A stretch of 64,000 bases of DNA from Protonemura montana. Taxonomy: Eukaryota; Arthropoda; Insecta; Plecoptera; Nemouridae. The first letter of the stretch is position 1, and each line of letters begins with the position of its first letter. The translations under genes were made by a program, and so were the position numbers. The notes beneath the pieces are model-generated. The model worked only from the letters and a program-made list of their open reading frames with translations, did no database searches and was not told the origin of the DNA. Shown one piece after another: positions 49,401-61,400 of this stretch. The stretch spans positions 19,687,940 to 19,751,939 of the forward strand of contig OX387606.1 of NCBI GenBank assembly GCA_947568835.1. Direction: 5' to 3'.

Positions 49401-52400
49401 AGTGAGTCTTACCTGGAATAGCGGCAGCTCGTGATTGGTCGACTCTGGTATGTGAACTTTGTAGAAACTTTGCTCGAATTCGGGGTCATGATCGTTGACA
49501 TCGGTCACAGCAACGACCACTCTCGTGGTCGACGACAAGGAGGGCGTGCCGTTATCGCTGACGGTCACCTGCGACAAGAGAAGAGGTCGTGTTGTTTAGG
49601 ATGCGGTCGCCAACTTGGGAAAACACATTCTGCTGTCTTGGCTATCTGTGGCAGGTTGCGAAGGTAGTCTTCTGTTATCTTGCTGCTTCATATAGGTTCG
49701 GCTAAATTCCACACATAAAGTACAGGAACAATGTAGGGCAAAATAGGAAATGTGTCAAATGGAAGGAATTGTTTTCTATGATCTTGGTCAAGTGTTGGGT
49801 TAAGATTGATCGTTAAGGAATCAACGATTTGTTTCCTTGTAGCCCAATGACATCCGATTGGCTGAAACACGATGTCATATACTTCGGAAACTGGGGCGAA
49901 AAATTAACGAGAAAAACATGTCAAAGTACACAATTTTTTTGCCTTCGAAGTGCATTTTCCGACTTCCGCGAGTTGATAGATCAAACTGCTAAAAGGTGTC
50001 CGCTATAAAGTCCCAAAATATAACACAGTAAGCCCAAAAGCTATCCTGTCCCTCATCACGCCGGGCATAAGTAAAACCACTGCATTATTTATCACAAAAA
50101 AATCAACGGCTACCCCTAATAAATTAACACTGTTCCCAAAAAATGTCCAGATAGGCCGCGCCCAAGGTGCTATTACCGACTACTGATCGAGTGAATTATA
50201 CCACATAATACAAGCCCACATTTGCAAGCAGTTGTATTGGCCTGTTGTACACCTTCGGCTAAATCCACTGGAGTAGTTCCACGTTCATCCTACAAGCATG
50301 TTCGAAATCACATAAACGTCCAAACGCGATTGGGCTAGTCCTAAATCGCGCGGGTTCTAATTACGGACACCAGATGCAATTCGCATTCAATTTCGGTTCG
50401 TCGTGTTTGAGATTTACCTTAGTTTAAACCATTAGTTTAACAGGGAAACCCGTACAGTATACCTACGCGCGATGTGGCTGTTTACATGTACAACCCACTA
50501 GGCAACGTACGCATTAATTCAAAGTACGCAGGTATATCGAGCATTTAGCACTAGTGCGTGAAAATGTGGTAATGATTCGGCGCATAAATCCCTATTTCCC
50601 TCGCTCGTCAAAGCAGTTCATATTTGCTAATTAATCACATTTATTCTACGCTTTTAATGACTGTTGACAGCATATATTCAAATTTAGAAACAAAATAGAT
50701 TTTCATGTCAAGCCATGACAGCTTTCTTTTAAAGGAATCATTTACAAAATCAATACGAAACGCACAAAAACGGCAGCTTAATGCACGTTCATATTCATGT
50801 TCGAAGATAATGAATTCAGGGAAATTAGGGACGAGCTCACGCCAGTCATTTTCCCTGGAACAGGATGAAGAAAAAATAGCACGCTACGTTCGGATGGGAA
50901 ACAAAACTCGTCGACGACTCGCATAGGAAAAGAAACTAGATGACAACGAAAGGTGAAGAATCGTGTTCCAATTAAATGTTAGACACCGAATTTCTGGGCG
51001 AGTTTCACCTTACGACGTCACGGTAATAGAGACAGATGAAACGGAGAGCCGAGCAAACCCCCTGTAAAAATCTACTTCCACAAATGTGCAGTGGATTTCC
51101 GACAGGGTGCCAAGAGTCGTACACGAGTTTCCTTGTAGACGTCAAAAACTCATCCACACAGCGGAACGAAATTAAAGCAAATTAAAAAGAAAGAACGGTT
51201 GGTTGAGAAGAGGGAACGGTTGACTTTAAGGTATGATCATTTTAACAGATAGATATATCAATTTAAACATCCCCGCTTACTATGGGCTGCGTTTCAAATA
51301 GAGCAGTCAGCCGTCGGAACGAGTAAGCTTGAATTTATAAGGGTTGTTCGTCATTCTTCACAAGAATTATATTATGAAACATGGCAGTCCTAACTTTCAC
51401 ACTAGCATTTGAGAGCCGTGAATCTGTTATTTTTTTTTTCACGAAATGCATTATTGTGACTTTGCTGTCGCATGAAAGTGACGCCGACTTCTTATTTATT
51501 GTGCACATTCATTTCATCTCGATGACGGCGTCGGCGTCGGCGGGCGTCGTGACGCCCGGAGAACCGATGAATGATTGATTTTCACGATAAGACGTTGATG
51601 AGTTTTGAGCATGCGAAACGGAAATTGAACCCAGGCGAATGACAGGGTGGAAAAGGCAAGTCGAGAAAGAAGAGGAAACGCGGGCGCTTCCAAAAAAGTT
51701 GCAAGGAAAACTGGCTGTCGTGTGAATCACGGTATAACATGCAAGAGAACGAGGTGGATACGCGACGGGGAAAAGTGTTTTCTTTATGTCCTCTGATGAT
51801 GGGATTATATCGGTTATTTGTAAGAAACTTCGGAAATCGGCAGCATGAATTTTCATGGAAAAGGGAAAAAATAAAATTAATCTGTATACAGGAAAGAAAT
51901 CGGGTTTTGAAATTATTTTTGTCAATCGTATCTCCGCGAGATCAAAGCCTTCTTGCGTCTAACAATACCGAATTAGACTGAGTTATTTATAAAGTTTAAA
52001 GCCTCTACGAGACTATAATATTTATAAACAGTGCAAAAATGACATCTCTCGTGATACTTTCGTATAATATTAACTTTGAAAGTTTTTGAAGCAGAAAGCT
52101 GAAAGTCAGGAGCGAGTCAGCTGTTGACTCGGGGGAGACCAGCGCGGTGTGCACCGTCTCGAGTCGCGCGGTCGGCCCGTTGTGAATTTCGTCAAGAAGC
52201 CGGATCGAATTGGCAGCAGCCAGCAGCACCGAGGCAGCGAAGACCAAGTTCTCTGCCGGCTCGGATTGTGGTTGCGCGCCCGTCGTTTCATTAAACTAGG
52301 ACTTGTGCGAGACATTTTCTTCGGGCCCGCCCCCCAAATACACCCTCCAACCCTCTAGAGCTAATAACTGTCCAAAATTTGTACCACAAATCTAAGCGCA

Positions 52401-55400
52401 CATGCGTTACTTTACCAAAATTCCACGTTACACTCAATCCTAAATCAAAGTTGGACGCCGCCCGGAAAATTTAACGTATTGCATGCGTTGCGTCGTTGAG
52501 AATTGGCGAAAGTTTCCAGAAACAAGTTCTTGTGAACTCTTTGAGGGTTCAAATCAACCAGGCGATCAAATTATTTCGAAATATCAAACACAAAGTTTGT
52601 CTCCGTTTTGGCTGGAATGTAACCGGGTGATACGGAGCTACCTTCGTTAAAGAAAACCTTTTTCCATTCGTGTCTTGGAAGGGACATCGAAAACTTAGAA
52701 AGCGGTCAATACTCAGCATTCTAAAATCCGTCTTGTCACCGCAGAATGCGCTTGGAATGCGCTATTTATTCCAACTATTCTCTTAATCATGTTCAACATC
52801 TGAATCAGATACTGGAAGGAATATCCAACATCCGCTGACTTTCCGAATATTTCATTATGAATTGAGTTTCAGCAGAATTAAGAAGGTAAACACCCGTAAT
52901 CATCTTGACCACGCCGGAAATTTGTTACCTAAAATCGACAACGCCAAGAAAACGCCGGTGCACGTGAATTTTCCGTCTCGCGAGCTGCTTTTCCAAACAC
53001 TTTCTGTCTTCATTAGACTGTAAAACTTGCCATTAATTACTTCGTCTTCTCCGCAATCCCTTCCCCAGACAATCTGTCTCCCTCGTGGAACGGAATTAAC
53101 TACTCGGTCGACCCACTTAGCCGGGATGGACGCCTGTTTAACAAACACGCGTTATTTTCTCAAAGGAGAATCACTAGATATACCAACTTGTTAAGTGACT
53201 TTTTGCCTTCACTGCTTGATCACTAAAAATTCGCGCACAAAGACATGAAAGTTCCACGCATCAATTATTAAATTCAGGACGCGATTTATGTGTCTGGTCC
53301 ATGAGAGGTAGCCAGGAAGTCCACGTCGCCCGTGGCAACGGTTTAACGACGCACCACGCTGACAAGTGGAGATATCTTCAACGCTGTAGGCTATGCGGGG
53401 GCTATGTCATCCTGCTGCCAAAATTCCTGGCGGTTGCGGCCGTGAACCGCCAAAGAAACATCCAGAGTTTTTTTGTTTTAACTTATTCGCCAGGAATGCT
53501 TAGCTAACTGTTGATGTGAGCTGTTGGAGCTGAATGATACAAAAAATAATGTGTTTTATACAAATTTCGTCTAAACTGAATATGCATCTACATCTTATTA
53601 AAACCAAAAAGTACACTGAAACGATGTACACATCCAGTAATAACCTAGTTTTTTTTTTACAAAATCCTAAACTTCAACATATATTTTACGCACAATATTT
53701 TATTCTGATTCCCAGTTTCCTTTCATCGAGACACAGGGCGCTACACAGTGCCCAGCTCAATAGTCTCTACACAAGCGAGCAACCTTTGTCAGAGTTCTTA
53801 ACTCAAAACATCGATTCCCGCGCGCACAAAACACCATGTTTGCCAACATCGCCTCGAAACGCTAGCAAATGAAGCTGCATTTTCAAAAAAACATCTCGAC
53901 AAGCAATTTTCCTGCGAACGTAATGCGCTCACAGGTTTGGCAAACTTGCTCAATACAGTTCCTTTTCAAATTTCAATAGAATTTCCCGACTTTGCGAATC
54001 TAATTAAGTTCAAGATTCTGACGAATTAGAACGAGTCGGATGCTGGAGGTGCGGTTTTACAGAAGTGCTTTTCATAAAAAGTATTTCACTAGCCAGCTGC
54101 CATCGTGGATTCATTGAAGGGAATTTATAATCTATGCTGAAATATTAATTATAAAGAAAAAATTAAGAATTGGAGCATATAGTTGGTTTAGTGAAAGCGT
54201 TATGAAGCTAGACTTGGCTGCAGCAAAATGTTGAGAGAACGGTAGCCACCGTTAATTACAACTAGAATTGCGCAGTACCCGATAGGTAAATGCTTAACGG
54301 AACGTAAGAAGTGCCAGGCGATAGGCTAAAAGGCAATTAGTGTACAGACGCATTTAATTCCAACACAATTACTTGTATTCCGTGGCATCCAGCACGTCGC
54401 ATCCACTGGCCGTATATTACCAAAACCTCTAAAGTGTAGCCTGTCACTTTTCCAATCGGGACCGCGACAAAACAAACGAAATCAAGTTCTTTGACATTGA
54501 ACACCGTTTGCCGCCTATTGAAACTATTTGCAGCACGTCACCAAATTTATTGTTTGAACAGAGTGTCTGGCAACAAGTGCTCATTCCGTCGAACCTGTCC
54601 TCACATCAAAGTATATGTGCTCTCCTGCCACGGGGCTGCTGATCGATTGTTCATTTCGGGTAATTCTATGTTCAAGACTATATAGACTCGAACAAGGCGT
54701 TTCACGTGTTCGGTAAAAGGTGCTCCGAGTTCGAGCGGATGACACGGACGCGAACGTTTGCCAAGCAAATAGCAAATCCGGGTGTAATAAAAGACTGGTT
54801 TGTTCCAAGCAAGAACGCAACCCGCAGAGCTAACGCGGCGCCTCCACCACCCACAATGAGCGCATCGAAATGGCGTAGGCTTGTGGCCCGGCACGGCCAC
54901 CAAGAAACAAATGAATTGTGGTTAACTTGTTTCCAGTTCCACGCAAGAAGTTGATGCACAACAGCACAGTAGTAAATAATTTTCACTAATGATATGCATA
55001 AATACAAGATAATTAGTTGAGCAAACACGCTCCAAGAATGGCTTTATTAAGACACAGTTGTTCGCGTCTTAATACACATATTAGCCAGTGTAATGATAAA
55101 TCCCAGCCGAGCTGAAATTAATGAGGGTTGGTTTATGCATACCACCTGACTCCTTCTACGCAATAACGGCGGAGCGTTGAGTTGCTGTAATGCCGGCCTA
55201 CTGTAGTCGAAAGGAAGACAAACAGAAGCGATATGTTGGCACCGCCAGCAAGTGAGATTGCCGATCTTCACAAGGCGCGCTCCGAGCTAAAACGACGGTA
55301 TTAATTTTGGGGCGAATGTCTCAGTTTCGAAGATAAAGTCGAAGGAATTGTTCAGCCAAAATGCCATCGGAAATAATATCAGTCATCAGTTTGCCGAGGA

Positions 55401-58400
55401 ATTACTGGGCATTAGAAACGGAAATCGCAGGGTATTTTTAAGACGGAGTCAAGGAAAAGGTTCACGTTCTTACGCTGAGGAATACGCGAAACAAACGGAT
55501 AAAAACCGATAAGGTATGTCATCACAATAAGAAAGAAAAGGCCCGGAGATATCCAACATGGAATTGAGAAGAGAGGGCCACGGCGAAGCCGTCGGTACCT
55601 CTCTAAATCCTTCATCAGTAAAAGCTTTCCGTTCGGTGAATAAGACTGACTAAATATTTCGTTTCGGTAAAAAAAATCGAGTAGGAAAACTGCGGGTTCA
55701 GTAATCGTTGCCTAGCGACACGCACATCCTTGCTAGTGAGAAAATATAAATAAGGACGATTCGGAACAGAAAATATGGAGAAAAACGCGTTCTCGTAGGC
55801 GAGGCCTAATGCATCATCAAACGAAAAATCTAATCATCGGAACGAATGCCAGGAGAAGGAGAAAGAAGTGTATCGACTTGAAAATATGCCCTAAATTGTT
55901 TTATGTGTGTGTGGAAAAGATGCGATTTGTGGGTGGGCAGGAGGAGGGAGGGGGGGAAGTTGGCGCAGAGCGGGAAAGCCGGAAAACGGTGATAGCAGGC
56001 TCAGGCATTGCGGCGAGGTCGCAATCGCTACCCCCCGTACATTTTCGCCTATCAAACGCAAAAATATAATCCCCCCCCCCCCCCCCCCCCCCCCCCGCCG
56101 AACCGGCCGTCGTCGAAAACGTTTATTAAAAGAAAGTGCGAGCAAAAGTAGAGAAGAACAAAAAAAGCTGTTCCCTATTTCTCGGCTAGGGAGCACCGGA
56201 GTCCTGTTAAAACAAAGTTTCGGCGATGAGAAAAGAATTTTGAATGCGACCAAAATGAAAAACCAATAGTCGGGAAATTGTTCGGTCGGGGAAATGGTGC
56301 TAGACGGTACGGAAATTGCCTGTTTGGCTGTTTGATCGGGTTGCTCTATCAAGTGACCATGCGCCATGCTTTGGGGCAAACGGCTTAACCAGTTTTCCTG
56401 TGAAGGGCGCCACTGGGTCTTCCACGTAACTTGAGCGCAGATTTCCATGGCTTTTGCATGTTCACATAAAAGTGAAATACAAAGACCGCAAATAGATTTC
56501 CTATACACCGACCGACAGAGCGGTTGAGTAAAAAAAAAAAATATGCGATGAAAAAGAATGTCCCATTTGTTCCTGTGAATTGAGTTATCAAATTCGCGTA
56601 GAAACCACACTTTTAACAGCTACTATGGGAGATTTATGGCTCTAAACGATATTTTGAGTAGAATTCTGGGCCCTTGTTCTACCCATGGGTATCGGTATAC
56701 GGTTCTACTTCGTGCAACATATATCCTGACCACAACAAACTTCTCCAACACCATTGTTGGCGTTGTTAGACTAGTTCGAAAAGCACAATTTGCAAAGAGC
56801 GAGCGGGGGACGAGTACAGTGCGACCAGAGTAAGTACTGGTAACTATGATTTGACCGCAACTCGGGAGTACTCGTGTCTGGTAATTGACAAATGTTACGT
56901 GAGACAAACTTTGACAATCTCTGTGAATAATGTCAATGACATCGGCAGGAGTTTGTTGGACCAGTTGAATAACCATAGAGAAAACCAGTTGAATTTTCTG
57001 TCGAGTTTTCGTCATGCTAATTGAGCTAGTAGTAGCTAGTAGTATAAAAATATAAGAATCGCTTTTTTAACTACTATAATAATAACTGACATTTAACCAG
57101 TGGACAGAGTTTGCCTTTATATACGTGGCATGTGTAAACAAACGAGCAGCATGATATCGATTTGCGCTATTTACTCGTTCCGATATTTTCATTTGAATTT
57201 CAAATTGTCGACAATATCTAAAAAAAAAAACTTTCCCACCTTGGGGAAAATATTCTCTCCGCGAAAAATTTATTCCGATTTCCCATTCGTTTACCAAGTT
57301 TTTCGATACAAAACGTAATGCGTTTTACAGTGCGAGTCCGGGGTAAAATAGCGGTTAAAAACTTGGGGACTAAATAGCAAAAAAGGAAATTGAAGAAATT
57401 GAGTCACCCACCACGTGCAAGTGAAGTGACGCCTCGAGTAACATTGTGCTCAAAGCAAAGATTTTCCTCTCGCAGAAAAGTAAGAATAACTTCAAGCTTC
57501 TTTTGAATGCCAAGTTAAATTTATTAGAATTGATCTCTTTTAAATCTTGGCATGCATGAGTTTGCTGACACAAACATTCTCAAACATTGAATTGAATTTA
57601 CATAATATTTTCTGCAAAGTTTCCATCACGGATGGAAACTAAAGGGAAAAAAGAAGAAGTGTGCCGCATGGCTCTAGATCTGCAATGAATACAATTCGGC
57701 GCCGACTCTGCGATAGTTTACCGTCCTATTCATGATTTAAGGGTCAATGACGGAATTGAAGTCGTAGCTGCTTTTGAAATCGACTCCAAACCAGACAGGC
57801 TTTCCGAACAGAAACTTGGAAGTAAATTCTGTCATCCTCACACAAGTCCGTAAAAGTGAGTTAAACCTAACAAGACCGACCGTTGGCACACTTAGTTTGT
57901 TAAATAAGCTGGCTTGTCCATTGCATACACCCCTTAAACTCGGCTCCAGTTATCCGCACCAGCGAAGTTATCCACACTATACCGAAGTTAACCCCACAAA
58001 ACCGACCTACTTTATCCGATAGAGTGGATCCTACCCAACTATACCGTACGCATGCTGAACATGTAGAGGGAGTGTGTGGTTTAACGGACATACATGATAC
58101 ATGCCGATGAGCGGCGTTTGATATTTTCGAGCTTTGGCTAGTTTAAGGTCGTGGGTCTGCGTGGGTAGCGGGGTTGTGCAACGCGGTGGCGATCTCTGAA
58201 AAGATCAAAGCTCCTGGCGGTCGCGACTTTTAACCCGCAGAACTCGACTAAATGATGCATCGTCGACGCCCCCCCCCCCCCCCCCCCCCACCCATGACCA
58301 GTGCATTCAAATTTAATCTAGTCACTCTTGGCGTCAGTGGCAACCGAAACGAGCGCAAAAGATCACTCTAATGTCACAAACTTGAACGTGAAGCGGAAAA

Positions 58401-61400
58401 CGACGCTTATTTTTCCGCGGTATTTTTTTTATGAATCACCCAAGCACAAAATTTTCCAATTAAAATAAGCAGTCGCTCGATCTTTCCCTTGGTCGACAAA
58501 TACGATTTCAGCAGTACGGAAGTTAAGGAATTTCTTCAACAAGGACCGACTTTAACCGAAATCAATTCTTTGAATTCAATTAGTCTAAAATCCTTAATGG
58601 ACATTTCACTAGGTAATTACTTAAAAAGATATCATTATTCCATTCTTCTCCTTGGCTAATAGCTGATCATTTGAATAGATTTGCATATTAAATCGGTCGC
58701 AAACGCGCGCCGCACGGCTTTCTTCCCGCAGCATTAAAATTACACAACGCACTCAAAGGACGGGACGGACGCTAAAAACTGCCATTCGAACTTCTGGGCC
58801 GAAAGATCAAGGCACTTTTAAAATACACAGATTTGTTCCGATTAGTTTAGTTCGGCGCTTCACCGCCCAGAGAAAACGCGTGCTGCTCAAAACGCTTACC
58901 TCCAAGATGTGTTCCGATTGGTTCTCCCGGTCCAACTTTCGGGCGGTCGTGCGAATCAACCCTGAAAGAAAAAAAAAAAAAAACAGTGACAACATTTATC
59001 ATTTTACAGTTCCATTAAAACCCGACAGCCGATTGATTCGCAGCCGCACGGTAATCACTATAATCTAATCAAAAAGCTTTTGTCAGCTCGGAAAAAACTT
59101 GTATACACTCCTGGTTCTGGACCGCCGTGAATGAAACGCTTTGTGCCACGTTGACGCACAGTTTTCCTTGTCGTTTCGCTTGATTTCCAGTCTTGCTGTC
59201 ACTCTCGCGGTGGAAATCGGACGACTATAATCCACGACGTCGCTATTTATACGCGAATTATTTTCGATTGGAGGCTTGGAGCTATTAATCACACACTTTC
59301 GTGTTAACACTGTACTGGTTCTGTCAGCGAATACACGACGGCGGACACGAATCAATGCTTGTAGGCTCTATTTATTGATGTTACACATACTTTTCATTAG
59401 AGCTCGGCTGATGAATTAAATCGACATTTAAATTGCATGCAATTTATTAACAAGGAATTTAACGTTAGTGCCATGTGAACTGACACAAAAGAAATAAAAT
59501 ACACAACTCTTTTTTTTGCAGGATTTTTTTGATTGCTGATTTTTGCTTATTGCTATTTCCTAGCTCAACTAAACTAGAAAGCACACAACAAAGTCAATAG
59601 AGGCTACCCTAGATCCTAGAATAATCAGAGGAAAATGAAGAAAAACTATGAGCCAATAACCCGGGGCTTCTCGGAAACGTTCCATATTTATTGATATCCC
59701 TTATAGCATAATAATCAGATGCAAAGAAAACAATTTCATGTTTATGAAATCCGCGATCCTTAAGGACTTTATGAGAAGGCTCCGTGTAGTTCAAGCTTTA
59801 GTGATATGATGTCGATGTCGATAACACATTTTCGGTAAGCGTATTAGCGAAGCGTGCACGTCTCTTACCCGTATCGGAGTCGATGGCAAAGTAGCTTTCC
59901 GGATTTCCCGAAGTGATGCGGAAAGAGAGCCTCTGGGCAGGATCCAGATCATGGTCCTCTGCTCGAAGTTGAATCACTACTTTTCCGGCCGGCGAATTTT
60001 CTGGGATCGACGGGTAGTAGACGGGCTCGACAGTCATCGGCGTGTTGTCGTTTTCGTTCAGCACCGAGATGAACACCTGGTGGGAGTTGAGAGAAAAAGT
60101 GTTTTTTTTTTTAGAATGTGTGAATTGATAATAAAAAAAAAAAACATTGATTTCAAGATAGGAAACTGGAGTAGTTCCTTGAGACCCGTGTAAGGAGTGA
60201 ATTTATTTATTTATTAGGTGGTGTTTTTTCCTTCCCCCCCCCCCCTTTATTTTTGGTAAAGGACATTTATAAGTTTTCACGATCGCTATGTTTCTAGAGT
60301 AGGTAGTATTTGGCTGGATATCGTGGTTATTCTGGAGACCTCATTCACGAATACGATTGTGTTATACTTTTCAGAGAGAAGATTAATTTATCTTGTTCGA
60401 GAACATGGAAAGTAATGAACACGAACACTTTTACAAAGAACAACATGAACAGTAGAACGAAGTCCAATATTTTCAGTGTTGATCTTTTATTTACATAGTT
60501 TGAATATTATAACATGTTTTGAAATTTCGAATTTTCATAAATAGTCTATGTAAAACCTTTTAAGCCAGATTGAAGCACGTGGTCCAAGCCTCCCTCTACA
60601 CACGTGAAATATCGAGAAAAGGAAAATGTTTTATATATAACAGATCAATAGGAAATATGGACCAAACAAATGTTTACTTTCGTATCCCCAAAAGCGTATT
60701 TGAGCAACAGACTTAAAAAGCAAACATTTTAAAGCAGACATCAGAAGATTAGATGAAATTGCTTTTCATATACGCGAAAGAAAATACAGTTATGAATTTT
60801 TAACGGGCCTCGGTCTCCGCTTTTGGTCTTCAGATTAGAGGCTTTTCGGTCAGATCCTTCGCATCCATACAGTAACGCGGCAAATGTCTTCATACTTTTA
60901 TTACGCGAAAATCCCGAGATATTTTTTCATTAATCTCCGAGACAAAACGAAAATGAAACGCGAAAACATCTTACGTTTACCAAGTTTCTAAATCCAAAAC
61001 TTTTATCACGATTCTCAGCTATAAATTAAAACCAAATCGACCCCGCCGGCAATATCGGCGATAATTCAAGGGTGGAAAACCTATAGCGATGCCTCGTGCA
61101 CGGCGGGGACATATCGGAGGCAGTCTGACCACGTAGAGGTATAATGCGAACAGAGGATGGCTGCACGTCCAGCACGGCTCCAGACCCCCGCGACGCCCGC
61201 GACGCCGAGGCGATGCCAACGACGCCTCCACGGCATAACGACCAGTGACACGCGTGCATAACGTCCGTTTAGCCGGGCATCACACGAGACTACCTTTATT
61301 GCATATTTATGTTGAAACGAAAAATATTACAAGTTTTAGAGGCAAAAGTTTTAGGTGCTAGTCAAGCTAGAAGTTGGTAACATGCGTGAATACACCACGA

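Noticed and set aside
51509-51925. Minus-strand 138-codon open frame in the Fat-like intron
   Set aside because: No recognisable domain, no coding-like residue pattern, no splice context; chance frame.
54601-54954. Overlapping open frames on both strands (79-108 codons)
   Set aside because: Mutually overlapping frames in intronic DNA, with no recognisable family and no splice context.
55891-56610. Minus-strand 239-codon open frame
   Set aside because: It runs through the 26-base C homopolymer (polyglycine), has no domain, and lies in the long Fat-like intron; chance frame.
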